A stretch of 64,000 bases of DNA, from the NCBI RefSeq assembly GCF_030269485.1, contig NZ_BSTL01000003.1, positions 450,430 through 514,429 on the forward strand, written 5' to 3'. The DNA comes from Actinoplanes sp. NBRC 103695. Its GTDB lineage: Bacteria > Actinomycetota > Actinomycetes > Mycobacteriales > Micromonosporaceae. Of the stretch, positions 54,858 through 63,289 are shown one piece after another. Made by a program: the position numbers and the translations under genes. How positions within the stretch are numbered: position 1 is the stretch's first letter; the number at the start of each line of letters is the position of its first letter. The notes under the pieces are model-generated. The model saw nothing but the letters and a program-made list of their open reading frames with translations, made no database searches and had not been told where the DNA came from.

Positions 54858-54888
54858 GGTGACAGTGGGATCCACTGGGGTCGTCACC
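54858..54888 (+). promoter_or_regulatory. Nested dyads upstream of the GAF-MCP gene
   Basis: CAGTGG (54863-54868) and CCACTG (54872-54877) form perfect arms, nested inside GGTGAC (54858-54863) and GTCACC (54883-54888). The structure ends 23 bases before the ATG and could be an operator or an mRNA hairpin in the leader. No recognisable promoter hexamers accompany it. Confidence 0.3.
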
Positions 54889-54911
54889 GGGTCGGGTGGT
54901 GGGGAGCGCGT

Positions 54912-56477
54912 ATGGGCAGGTTCAGGTCGGGTAACGCTGCGGTGCTGGCGCGATCCCAGGCGGCGATGGCGGATTCGCAGGAGAACAGCGCGGCGGTGTT
55001 GCAGGTCGTGCAGGCGCTCGGGCGGGCCCGCAGCGTCGCGGACGCGACCCGGATCGCGTTGGACACCGTCCGGAAGAGTTTCGGCTGGGCGTACGGCTCT
55101 TTCTGGCGGACTGACCCGCAGGTGAAGGTGCTGCGCTTCGCAGCGGAGTCCGGCGACGCCAGCGCGGAGTTCCGTCAGGTGACGGCGTCGGCGTCGTTCG
55201 CTGAGGGGGTTGGGCTGGCCGGGCGGGCCTGGCGGGCGAAGGACCTCGTATTCGTGGCTGACCTGGGGCAGCTCACCGATTGTGTGCGGGCACCGGTCGC
55301 GGTGAAGGCGGGGGTGCGTAGCGGGGTGTGTTTCCCGCTGCTGGTCGGCGGCCGTGTGATCGGGACGATGGATTTCTTCACCACCGACACCCTGGACCCG
55401 TCCCCGCAGCGCCTGGACACCCTGCGCGCGGTGGGGCTGCTGGTCTCCCAGACCCTGGAACGGCTCGCCGACGCTGAACGGCAGGCGAACGCGTCCGCCG
55501 ATTCCGCCGCGGTCACCGCCGTGCTGCGGGCCGTCACCGCGGCGAACAGCCCGGAGCAGGCCGCCCGGACCGCTTTGGAGGCGATTCGCACCGGGTTCGG
55601 CTGGGCGTATGGCTCGTACTGGCATGTCGATCCCCGCGACAACGCGCTGCATTTCGTGGTCGAGTCCGGTAGCGCCGGCGAGGAGTTCCGCCGGGTCACG
55701 GAGCAGGCCAGCTTCGCCGAAGGTGTCGGGCTGGCGGGCCAGGCCTGGCGGAAGAGGGACATGCTGTTCGTCCAGGACCTGGGCGAGCTGACCGACTGCG
55801 TGCGCGCGCCCGCCGCGCAGCGGGCCGGGGTGAAGTCCGGGGTCGCTCTGCCGCTCATCGTGCGGGGGGCGGTGATCGGCACCATGGACTTCTTCACCAC
55901 CGATGTCCTGGACGAGTTGTCCGACAGCCGCGCCGAGGCGTTGCGTAACGCGGTGTTCCTCGTCGCCGAGGCGATGCAGCGCATCGAGGAGACCAACCGG
56001 GTCAGCTCGGCCGGCGCGGAACTGGTCACCTCGATCGAGGAGGCCGAACGCAACGTCGTCGCCGCGACCAGCGTGGCCGCGCAGGCGCAGAGCATGACGG
56101 CTGACGCTAACGCCTCCGTGCACCGTCTGGAAGTGTCCAGTACGAAGATCGGCGACGTCGTCAAGGTGATCACGAGCATCGCGGAACAGACCAACCTTCT
56201 CGCGTTGAACGCCACCATCGAGGCTGCCCGGGCCGGTGAGCTCGGTAAGGGGTTCGCGGTGGTGGCGGGTGAGGTCAAAGAGCTCGCCCAGAGCACAGCC
56301 CGCGCCACCGACGACGTCGGCACCCTGGTCGGCGCGATCCAGACCGACGCTGCCACCGTTGTGGAGGCCCTTGCGGGTATCGGCCAGATCGTCGACAAGA
56401 TCAATGAAACGCAGACCATGATCAGTGGCGTGCTCACCGAACAGGCCGCCGTCACACGCGACATCGTCGGCGCATAG
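54912..56477 (+). CDS. Soluble methyl-accepting chemotaxis-type receptor with two GAF domains
   Basis: A 521-residue cytoplasmic receptor without membrane helices. GAF domains lie at about 30-180 and 205-350; they are internal duplicates (both contain [21 protein letters not shown] and GTMDFFTTD). A signalling coiled coil follows with the conserved tip [20 protein letters not shown] and [13 protein letters not shown]. The GAF pair probably binds a small molecule or cofactor. ATG 54912 has GGGGAG five bases before it. Chemotaxis receptors in an actinomycete point to motile spores, as in Actinoplanes. It ends soon after the signalling domain, shorter than membrane receptors. Confidence 0.9.
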   Translation: MGRFRSGNAAVLARSQAAMADSQENSAAVLQVVQALGRARSVADATRIALDTVRKSFGWAYGSFWRTDPQVKVLRFAAESGDASAEFRQVTASASFAEGVGLAGRAWRAKDLVFVADLGQLTDCVRAPVAVKAGVRSGVCFPLLVGGRVIGTMDFFTTDTLDPSPQRLDTLRAVGLLVSQTLERLADAERQANASADSAAVTAVLRAVTAANSPEQAARTALEAIRTGFGWAYGSYWHVDPRDNALHFVVESGSAGEEFRRVTEQASFAEGVGLAGQAWRKRDMLFVQDLGELTDCVRAPAAQRAGVKSGVALPLIVRGAVIGTMDFFTTDVLDELSDSRAEALRNAVFLVAEAMQRIEETNRVSSAGAELVTSIEEAERNVVAATSVAAQAQSMTADANASVHRLEVSSTKIGDVVKVITSIAEQTNLLALNATIEAARAGELGKGFAVVAGEVKELAQSTARATDDVGTLVGAIQTDAATVVEALAGIGQIVDKINETQTMISGVLTEQAAVTRDIVGA

Positions 56478-56536
56478 CGAAAGAGGAATCTCGCCGGAGC
56501 GGAGGTCGATTCCCCAACCTGAGGCCTGGCTGCTGT

Positions 56537-56559
56537 GTTAGGGGTCCAACGGCCCTAAC
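56537..56559 (+). promoter_or_regulatory. Dyad resembling a DosR/DevR box upstream of the CtpF-like gene
   Basis: Perfect arms GTTAGGG (56537-56543) and CCCTAAC (56553-56559); the inner sequence GGGGTCCAACGGCCC has the GGG...C...G..CCC pattern of DosR/DevR sites. In mycobacteria DosR drives a P2-type ATPase of the same type (CtpF), so the location fits. It could instead be a weak terminator for the receptor gene, though it lacks a T-run. Confidence 0.4.
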
Positions 56560-56614
56560 CAACGCGGCCCCGCGGGCGAAGACTTTCGGCACGAACACCT
56601 GCCGGAGGTACGCG

Positions 56615-56800
56615 ATGAGGAAACAGAACCGTCTGCCGATGCGAGCCGGCACAGCATCGGCCCTGGTGGCGGTGCTGCTGATCCGGGGAGGTCGCCACCA
56701 CAACGGCCGGGCCGCCTCCCCGCTGACCCCGAATCCGACATCTGAACCACCCGCAGTGCCCTTCCACCGGAGAGGCCATGGTCGGCATGAGCATCCCTGA
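56615..56800 (+). CDS. Possible small leader protein before the CtpF-like ATPase
   Basis: A 61-residue reading frame with an ideal ribosome site (GGAGG six bases before ATG) directly after the DosR-like dyad. It starts MRKQNRLPMRAGTASALVAV, vaguely like a signal or membrane peptide, and overlaps the ATPase start. The rest is Pro/Arg/His-rich. It may be a real regulatory leader peptide or a remnant; support is limited to the ribosome site and position. Confidence 0.3.
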   Translation: MRKQNRLPMRAGTASALVAVLLIRGGRHHNGRAASPLTPNPTSEPPAVPFHRRGHGRHEHP

Positions 56801-59423
56801 CCTGCAGCCGGCCCCCGAACAATCCGATCTCGCCGGTCCGGGCACGGCCACGGACGGGGGCGGTCTGTCCGCGTCCGAGGCGGCCACCAGGCTGGTGCGG
56901 GACGGCGCCAATGTGCTGCCGACGCGCCGGCCGGCGCCGCTGTGGCGGCGGGTCGCCTCGCAACTACGTGATCCCCTGGTGCTGGTCCTGCTGGCCGCGG
57001 CCGCCTTCACCCTGTTCACCGCCGACTTCACCGATGCGTCCGTCATCCTGTTCGTCATAGTCGTGAACACCACGGTCGGCGTGGTGCAGGAGGTCAAAGC
57101 GGAACGAGCCATCACCGCGCTGTCGGCGTTGACCGCGCCGGACGCCCGGGTGGTGCGCGACGGCGTCGAGCAGGAGGTCCCGGCCGCCGGCCTGGTCGTC
57201 GGTGACCTGCTCGTGCTGGCCGAGGGCGATGTCGTCCCGGCCGACGCGCGCGTCACGGAATCGGTCGCGCTGCTGGTCGACGAGTCCGCGCTGACCGGGG
57301 AGTCCGCACCAGTCGACAAGACCGCCACCGGTGTCCTGTCGGCGGGCACGGTGGTGGTGCGCGGCCGAGGCCGCGGCGTCATCACCGCCACTGGAGCGGC
57401 CAGTGCCATGGGCCGCATCGCGGCGATGATGGTGACCACGGCGGGGCTGACCCCGCTGCAACGGCGCCTCGCCGGGGTCGGCCGGATGCTGGCCCTGTTC
57501 GCGGCGGGCCTGTGCGCTGTCGTGCTCGCTCTCGGACTGTGGCGCGGGCAGCCCGTGCAGCTGATGATCGTCATCGCTATCACCCTGGTGGTCGCGGCGG
57601 TCCCGGAATCCCTGCCGGCCGTGGTCACCCTCAGCCTGGCCCTGGGCGCCCGCCGGATGACCGCCCGGCACGCCGTCATCCGGCGCCTGCCCGCGGTGGA
57701 GACCCTCGGCTCGGTGACCGTCCTGGCCACCGACAAGACCGGCACTCTCACCGAGGGCACCATGGTCGTCCGTGCGTTGTGGACGACCGAGGGCGACACG
57801 GTCGTCGACGGCACCGGCTACGCACCTCAGGGTGAGCTGCGCCGCGCCGGCACCGTCGTCACCGGGCCGGACAGCCCTGATCTGACGGAGTTGCTCCGGG
57901 CAGCGGCACTGTGCAACGACGGATCGCTGCGCGCGCCCGACGGCGACAGCCCGGACTGGTCACCGGTCGGCGACCCCACCGAGGTCGCGCTGATCACCGC
58001 CGCGGCGAAGGCCGGCATCGACCGGCGCAGGTTGGACGTCGAGCTGCCGAGGGTGACGGAGCAGCCCTTCGACAGCATCCGGAAACGCATGTCGACCGCC
58101 CACCGGCTGCACGACGGCCGGACCAGAACCGTCTGCAAGGGCGCGCCGGAGGCCGTACTCCAGCCCGCCGTCCTGGCCGACCCGGCCGAGCTGATCGCCC
58201 GTGCCGCGGCCCGGGCCGGCGAACTCGCCGCCGACGGTTTCCGGGTGCTGGCGGTCGCTCAGGCCGACCGGGCGACCGATCCCGACAACGATGCCGCGGA
58301 GCAGGGTCTGCAGCTGCTCGGCCTGGTGGCCATCCTTGATCCGCCCCGGGCCTCGGCTGCCGCCACGATCGCCGCCTGCCGCGAAGCCGGCATCACGCCG
58401 GTGCTGATCACCGGAGACCACCCGGCCACCGCCGCCGCGATCGCCACCGACCTCGGCATCATCACCGCCGGTGACGACGTGACCGACTGCCGCATCACCG
58501 ACCCGGGTGCCCGGGCCGGCCAGGGCTCCCGGGTCTTCGCCCGGGCCACCCCGGAACAGAAGGTCGCCATCATCGACGCCCTGCGAACGGCCGGGCATGT
58601 CGTCGCGATGACCGGTGACGGTGTCAACGACGGTCCCGCCCTGCACCGCGCCGACATCGGCGTCGCGATGGGCAAACGGGGCACCGAGGTCGCCCGGCAG
58701 GCCGCCGATCTGGTGCTGGCCGACGACGAACTGGCCACGGTCGTGGCGGCCGCCGAGGAGGGCCGCCGGGTGTATGCGAACATCCGCCGGTTCCTGCTCT
58801 ACGCCCTGTCCGGCGGGGCCGCCGAGATCGCCGTGATGCTGGCCGGACCGTTCCTCGGCCTGCCGCTGCCGCTGCTCCCGGCGCAGATCCTCTGGATCAA
58901 CCTGATCACCCACGGCCTGCCCGGCCTCGCCCTGGGCAGCGAACCCGTCGACCCGGACGCCATGCGGCGCCCACCCCGGCCGCCGTCGGAGACGGTGCTC
59001 GGCGCCGGGCTGTGGAAACGCATCATCCGCGTCGGAACGGTCATCGCCGCGGTTACCGTCGGCGTCGGGGTCTGGGCACACGCCACCGATCGGCCGTGGC
59101 AGACCCTGACGTTCCTCGCTCTCGGCGCGACCCAGCTCGCCGTCGCTCTCGGATCCCGGGCGCGTCCGGGCCTGCGGGCCAATCCGATGCTGTTCGCAGC
59201 GGTCGGTGTCGCCCTCATTCTGCAACTGGCCGGCATCTACCTGCCGATTCTGCAGGGACTGCTGGGCACCGAATCACCGGCTCTGGCCGACCTGCTGATC
59301 GTCGGCGTGGTGTCCAGCCTCGGCTTTGCGGCGATCCGGCTCGACCGCCTCATCCACCCGGCGAAACGGCCGGCCTGGCTGGGCCGTTCTGGTGGGTTTC
59401 GGCCTGCCGCTGCTCGCCGCTGA
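56778..59423 (+). CDS. P2-type cation ATPase, CtpF-like
   Basis: An 881-residue calcium-type P-type ATPase, nearly full family length. The actuator motif LTGESAPV is near 173, M4 has VPESLPAVV, phosphorylated D319 is in ATDKTGTLT, the hinge is MTGDGVNDGPALH, and ten membrane helices are expected. M6 reads NLITHGLPG (N708, H712), so the aspartate usual at this ion-binding position (NLVTDGLP in calcium pumps) is replaced by His; the transported ion may therefore not be calcium. ATG 56778 has GGAGAGG just upstream; ATG 56787 is the alternative. A DosR-like dyad precedes the unit. Confidence 0.9.
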   Translation: MVGMSIPDLQPAPEQSDLAGPGTATDGGGLSASEAATRLVRDGANVLPTRRPAPLWRRVASQLRDPLVLVLLAAAAFTLFTADFTDASVILFVIVVNTTVGVVQEVKAERAITALSALTAPDARVVRDGVEQEVPAAGLVVGDLLVLAEGDVVPADARVTESVALLVDESALTGESAPVDKTATGVLSAGTVVVRGRGRGVITATGAASAMGRIAAMMVTTAGLTPLQRRLAGVGRMLALFAAGLCAVVLALGLWRGQPVQLMIVIAITLVVAAVPESLPAVVTLSLALGARRMTARHAVIRRLPAVETLGSVTVLATDKTGTLTEGTMVVRALWTTEGDTVVDGTGYAPQGELRRAGTVVTGPDSPDLTELLRAAALCNDGSLRAPDGDSPDWSPVGDPTEVALITAAAKAGIDRRRLDVELPRVTEQPFDSIRKRMSTAHRLHDGRTRTVCKGAPEAVLQPAVLADPAELIARAAARAGELAADGFRVLAVAQADRATDPDNDAAEQGLQLLGLVAILDPPRASAAATIAACREAGITPVLITGDHPATAAAIATDLGIITAGDDVTDCRITDPGARAGQGSRVFARATPEQKVAIIDALRTAGHVVAMTGDGVNDGPALHRADIGVAMGKRGTEVARQAADLVLADDELATVVAAAEEGRRVYANIRRFLLYALSGGAAEIAVMLAGPFLGLPLPLLPAQILWINLITHGLPGLALGSEPVDPDAMRRPPRPPSETVLGAGLWKRIIRVGTVIAAVTVGVGVWAHATDRPWQTLTFLALGATQLAVALGSRARPGLRANPMLFAAVGVALILQLAGIYLPILQGLLGTESPALADLLIVGVVSSLGFAAIRLDRLIHPAKRPAWLGRSGGFRPAAARR

Positions 59424-59554
59424 CGAGTCCGCAAAGCGGTGGCGCGCGGGCGCAATTCATGAGGATCACGAAGCCATGACGCCTGCTCGGGCTGTGGCCG
59501 GGGGCTCCCGCGCGCGGCAGGTGGCCCCCGTGGTCCGCCACTCTGATCACCTCG

Positions 59555-60202
59555 TTGTCCGACGGACGGGCCGCGCTGGTCTTCACCCTCCACCTCCCGG
59601 CCAAGGCCAGGGAACTCCGCTCGGCCATCGCCGAACTCACCACGGGCGGTGTCGCCGGCCCACCCCGGTCCTCGCTGAACCGCCCGATCGGAGCTCACCG
59701 CCGTCTCGCCGTGGCCCGCACCGACCTGGCCTCGGTGCAACGGGTGGCGCACGCACACGGCGCCACGGTCAACGACGTCGTCCTCGCCGCGATGACCGGC
59801 GCCCTGCACACGGTGCTGATTCATCGCGGGGAGAACGCCGACCGGTTCGTCATCTCTGTGCTGGTTCTCAGCTGCCTGCTGGCGGCCGCGTTGCTGTTCA
59901 GCGGATCGCGGAAGATCGCCGGAGGGAAGGCGGTCACTGGTGAAGCCGCGTATCTTGGTGTTCCGATGCGGGGCTATCGCCTCATCGGAGTTGCCGAAGT
60001 CGCCGCGACCGCAGGACTGCTGATCGGACTGGCCTGGGCCGCGCTGGGTGTCGCGGCCGCGACGGGACTCGTCCTGCTGATGTCCGGCGCCGTGATTTCC
60101 CACGTCCGGGTCGGCGACGCTGCAGACCGGTGGGCACCCGCCGCCGTCCTGGCCGTCGTGCTTGCGATCGTCACCCTGCTGTTGCGTATCGCGTCCCTCT
60201 GA
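59555..60202 (+). CDS. Chimeric reading frame: WS/DGAT fragment fused to DoxX-like protein
   Basis: One open frame joining two unrelated families. From about 59522 (before the first ATG) to 59857 it matches the C-terminal half of wax ester synthase/diacylglycerol acyltransferase: WPPWSATLITSLSDGRAALV, then LNRPIGAHRRLAVARTDL and HAHGATVNDVVLAAMTGAL. The catalytic HHxxxDG is deleted (ALVFTLHLPAKARELR). From GTG 59858 it is a DoxX-like membrane protein of ~114 residues (LLFSGSRKIAGGKAVTGEAA, RLIGVAEVAATAGLLIGLAW) with four helices. The acyltransferase half cannot be active; the DoxX half may still be made. The fusion looks like a deletion junction in a decaying region. Confidence 0.75.
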   Translation: MSDGRAALVFTLHLPAKARELRSAIAELTTGGVAGPPRSSLNRPIGAHRRLAVARTDLASVQRVAHAHGATVNDVVLAAMTGALHTVLIHRGENADRFVISVLVLSCLLAAALLFSGSRKIAGGKAVTGEAAYLGVPMRGYRLIGVAEVAATAGLLIGLAWAALGVAAATGLVLLMSGAVISHVRVGDAADRWAPAAVLAVVLAIVTLLLRIASL

Positions 60203-60228
60203 TCAGCTCTGATCAGAGCTGATCAGAG
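60197..60228. repeat. Perfect 32-bp palindrome
   Basis: Bases 60197-60228 equal their own reverse complement. TGATCA occurs at 60200, 60210 and 60220, exactly one helical turn apart. It includes the stop codon of the DoxX-like gene and lies between that gene and the convergent broken MarR gene. It could be a bidirectional terminator hairpin or a high-symmetry operator. Confidence 0.85.
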
Positions 60229-60298
60229 CCGAGGTGATGACATGTCGCGCAAGATCGTCAGTCCCGCCGCCGCAATCAAACTGACCTGCCCGATGCCG

Positions 60299-60678
60299 CT
60301 ACGCGTTATCGATCGCCTTGGCGAGCAACGCGTGAAGCTGTTGCTGTTCCTTGAGCGTCAGGCCGGCGAGCGGCGAATGCCTCACCACGGTACTGAGCAG
60401 CCGTTCGCGGACGTCGTCACCGGCCTCGGTCAGGACCAACGTGCGAATGCGCCCATCTTGAGGGTGCGGGCGCCGCTCCGCCAGGCCCCGCTGCTCGAGC
60501 TTGGCACTGAGCAGCGTGACGTTCGACGGGTCGCAGTGCAGAAGGCGGCGATCTTGCGGAGTGAAAGCGGATCGGCGTCCGGTCGCAGGAGCCAGAGAAC
60601 GTCAGCGAGGGGGCGGTCAGCTCGAGCCGGTCCAGCCCGTCCTTCTGGGCTGGGGCGCACCGCGTGTCCGTGTCAAAG
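60299..60678 (-). pseudogene. MarR-family regulator, two frameshifts
   Basis: The C-terminal part is in one good frame ending at 60299: LHCDPSNVTLLSAKLEQRGL, ERRPHPQDGRIRTLVLTEAG, then VRERLLSTVVRHSPLAGLTL, the winged helix and dimerisation helix of a MarR protein. Upstream, PLADVLWLLRPDADPLSLRK lies in another frame (junction near 60555), and GLDRLELTAP in a third (junction in a C-run near 60615). Each junction needs one extra base to be repaired. No intact start can be found. It reads as a decayed regulator or a stretch with base-calling errors. Confidence 0.75.
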
Positions 60679-60692
60679 GAATGAGAGGCGTC

Positions 60693-60993
60693 ATGGACGG
60701 AAGAACTACGCCGACCGGGCTTCCGCGGATCGTGTCGAACCCTGTCATGGGCGTCACGGTCGAGTTTGTGACCGCCGGCGACGAGAGCGACGGCGAGCAC
60801 GTCGAGGCTCGGGTGAGCATCCCGGCGGGCGACAAGGGTCCGCCGCCGCACTTCCATACCGACTTCGAAGAGACGTTCACTGCTCTCGAAGGCACTCTGT
60901 TCGTGGACTTGGGCGACCGGCGCGGCATCTCGTTGCAACCGGGTGAGCCGGTCCATGTCGCGCGGAACGTTCGACACCGGTACTACAACGATC
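60693..60993 (+). pseudogene. Cupin-domain gene, 3' truncated
   Basis: ATG 60693 begins a cupin protein (VTVEFVTAGDESDGEHVEAR, GPPPHFHTDFEETFTALEG, GDRRGISLQPGEPVHVARN) with the HxH...E metal motif intact. After VRHRYYND the sequence changes abruptly to unrelated coding remains, losing the last cupin strands. The frame continues as low-quality Arg-rich sequence to a stop at 61154. Probably non-functional. Confidence 0.7.
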
Positions 60994-61066
60994 GCGCGCA
61001 CCTATCCGATCGACCGCGTCCGCGACGCCTACGCCGAACTCAACAACCGGCACACCCACGGAAAGA
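60994..61066 (+). pseudogene. C-terminal fragment of a zinc-type alcohol dehydrogenase
   Basis: In a second frame, RTYPIDRVRDAYAELNNRHT followed by HGKI is the C-terminal signature of medium-chain dehydrogenases (usually ...AYRELEQRHTHGKIVL). Only about 24 codons survive, joined on the left to a cupin and on the right to a hydrolase. Confidence 0.6.
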
Positions 61067-61593
61067 TACGCGCTGGCGGCAGATCATCCGCAGCGGGTCA
61101 CGCGGCTCGCCATCGGAGAAGCCAGCCGGGGCTTCGCGCCGTCACCACCGATGATCGCACCCAAGGTCGTCGCGCAGAAAGCGTGGCACTTCGCGTTCAA
61201 CCGGGCCGGGGAAATCAGCGAGCGGATGGTTCAGGGCCGTGAGGAGATCTACTTCGGTCACCAGTTCACGTCGAAGGGCGCCCATCCGGGCAGCGTGCCG
61301 TCCGAGGCGGTCGACGTGTACGCCGCGGCGCTCAGGAAGCCCGCCACTCTGCGCGCCAGTTTCGAGTACTACCGGGACGACCTCACCGATGCCCAGCAGG
61401 AGCGGCGCAGGCGTACGCCACTCGCCATACCGGTGCTGGCCATCGGCGGCGGGGCTTCGATGGCCACGCGGTCGAACAATTTCTGCGACCACTGGCAGCC
61501 GATCTGACCTCCGTCGTTCTGCCCGGCGCCGGCCATTACCTCTCCGACGAAGCCCCAGCCGCTCTGCTGGCCGCGTTGGAGTCGTTTCTGTGA
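61067..61593 (+). pseudogene. C-terminal part of an alpha/beta hydrolase, frameshifted
   Basis: From TAC 61067 the frame reads YALAADHPQRVTRLAIGEAS, then AWHFAFNRAGEISERMVQGR, HPGSVPSEAVDVYAAAL and TPLAIPVLAIGG, typical of epoxide-hydrolase-like enzymes after the nucleophile elbow. Near 61455 the frame shifts by one base; the continuation FDGHAVEQFLRPLAADLTSV then LPGAGHYLSDEAP, with the catalytic His, ends at 61593. The N-terminal half with the nucleophile is missing, so it is inactive. Confidence 0.75.
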
Positions 61594-61829
61594 CCGCATG
61601 AAGGCGTCCGGAAGACGTCGACGGAAGTGATGCGGGCGTGCCGGTACGTCGAGTACATCGCGTACACCCGGCAGCCGGGTACCCCTGGCAGGCCGCAAGG
61701 CCAGGCGGGCCGGACGGCATTGATCATGTTGTTCAGGCTGGTCATGGCCGATATCGGCCGCCGGTGGGAGGCTCGGCGGCAACCCCGGAGACCGGTCGGC
61801 TCGTAGAGGTGGTTGAAGGAGGTACCTAC

Positions 61830-62396
61830 ATGCCGCGTCCCACTCGTGACGACGAGTTCGTGACGTTCGTCCGCATCAATCGAACGTCACTGCTCAAGTT
61901 CGCCGGCCTGCTGACGGCGGGGGACCACCACCGGGCCGAGGACCTGGTGCAGATTGCCCTGTCCAAGCTGTATGTGGCTTGGCCGAAACTGGACCGGCCG
62001 GAAACGATTCTGGCCTACACCAGGCGCACGGTCCTGAACAGCCACATCGACGAGTCTCGACGCCCGTGGTGGCGCAGAGAACGGTCGACGCCCGATCTTC
62101 CGGAAATGCCTGCCCACGAGGGTCCGGACGGGATCACAGGCTTGAACGACGGCCGATTCGGCCCGATCGGGCAACAGGTGCGGGCAGCCCTGGCGGAGCT
62201 GCCCAAACAGATGCGGGCCGTCGTGGTCCTGCGCTACTGGCTGGACCTCAGCATCGACGAAACCGCCCGGATGCTCGGCTGCAGCCAGGGCACGGTCAAG
62301 AGTCAGGCGGCCAAGGGGACGGCCAAGCTGCGCCTCCTCCTTCCCGCGCCGTCGCACGCGGCGGGCGGTCAACGGATCGAGAGGACGAACCCATGA
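61830..62396 (+). CDS. SigE-family (ECF-type) RNA polymerase sigma factor
   Basis: A 188-residue sigma factor of the actinobacterial SigE family: region 2 begins RDDEFVTFVRINRTSLLKFA and includes HHRAEDLVQIALSKLYVAW, and region 4 is LPKQMRAVVVLRYWLDLSID followed by the recognition helix SQGTVKSQAAKG. An ideal AAGGAGGT lies just before ATG 61830, so longer in-frame readings are rejected. Its stop overlaps the start of the next gene (ATGA). The 236 bases upstream show nothing I can assign. Confidence 0.92.
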   Translation: MPRPTRDDEFVTFVRINRTSLLKFAGLLTAGDHHRAEDLVQIALSKLYVAWPKLDRPETILAYTRRTVLNSHIDESRRPWWRRERSTPDLPEMPAHEGPDGITGLNDGRFGPIGQQVRAALAELPKQMRAVVVLRYWLDLSIDETARMLGCSQGTVKSQAAKGTAKLRLLLPAPSHAAGGQRIERTNP

Positions 62397-63139
62397 ATGA
62401 GATGAAGATGCTTCTGGACAGCGCGGTCCCGATCGAGAACGAGCCGGTCGACCCGGCCGCAGACCTTTCCCGGGGACGCCGCCGCCAGCGCAAGCGGCAG
62501 ATGACCCGCGTGTGGGCGGGCGCCGCCGGGCTGGCCGTGGTCGCCGGCGCGGCCGGCATCGTGGTCACGACCGGACCGACCGAACCGGCTCCGCCGCGGG
62601 CCGCCACCGCCCCGGCCGGGACGCCCAGCGCGACCACGGGCTCCACCCCGCGCGGCCAGTTGCCGGCCATCGAGCTGGTCGCCTATACGGGCAAGCAGGT
62701 GCCCGGCTACGCGGTGAAGTCGGTACCCGAGGGCTGGGAGATTCAGGGCGGCAACAACACCGTGCTGACGATCGCGCCCAAGGGCTTCAAGAACAAGGAC
62801 GTCAACGAGTGGGTCGGCAAGATCGCGGTCATGCTGGAATCCAAGGACGCGGCGGCCGACGACCGCCCGATCACCGAGGAAGACCTCAAGGCGTGGGGCA
62901 TGGAGGGCTCGGACCTCGCCCGGACGACCAGCAAGGTCACGATCAACGGTAACGACGGGTCGATCTCACGCCAGACGAAGGTCGACTCCACGTCGACCGT
63001 CAACGTGTCGTTCCCCGACGCGAAGGGCCACCACGTCGTCGCTCAGGGGCCGGCCTCGCTCGGCTGGACCGACGCGGAGTGGGCCGAGTTCGCCGAGGGG
63101 GTCACGGTTCTGCGCAACGCCGAGCAGGGCGTCGGCTGA
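62393..63139 (+). CDS. Single-pass membrane protein, probable anti-sigma partner
   Basis: A 248-residue protein overlapping the sigma gene by four bases. A short basic cytoplasmic N-terminus (about 1-40, RGRRRQRKRQMTR) precedes one membrane helix (VWAGAAGLAVVAGAAGIVVT) and an extracytoplasmic domain of ~170 residues rich in Thr/Pro at first and then folded (AYTGKQVPGYAVKSVPEGWE). No zinc-binding anti-sigma motif is present, so the assignment rests on position and topology, as is usual for partners of SigE-family factors. Confidence 0.85.
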   Translation: MNEMKMLLDSAVPIENEPVDPAADLSRGRRRQRKRQMTRVWAGAAGLAVVAGAAGIVVTTGPTEPAPPRAATAPAGTPSATTGSTPRGQLPAIELVAYTGKQVPGYAVKSVPEGWEIQGGNNTVLTIAPKGFKNKDVNEWVGKIAVMLESKDAAADDRPITEEDLKAWGMEGSDLARTTSKVTINGNDGSISRQTKVDSTSTVNVSFPDAKGHHVVAQGPASLGWTDAEWAEFAEGVTVLRNAEQGVG

Positions 63140-63161
63140 TCGTCGCCGATGCCTCGAGCAC

Positions 63162-63190
63162 GGGAGGTCCGCGCGAAGCGCAGGCCTCCC
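63162..63190 (+). terminator. Strong hairpin after the sigma/anti-sigma operon
   Basis: GGGAGGTCCGCGC pairs with GCGCAGGCCTCCC around a GAA loop (13 pairs with one mismatch and one G-T). It lies 22 bases after the stop at 63139. No T-run follows, which is common in high-GC actinomycetes. It probably ends the operon. Confidence 0.6.
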
Positions 63191-63289
63191 GGTCTGCTGC
63201 CCGCGTTGCTGGTTCTGTCCTGAGCGTCATCGGGCTGCGGTGGCTGTCATCGGGCCCTGTGTGCACTCGTCGACCAGTTTCTGCCGCAC

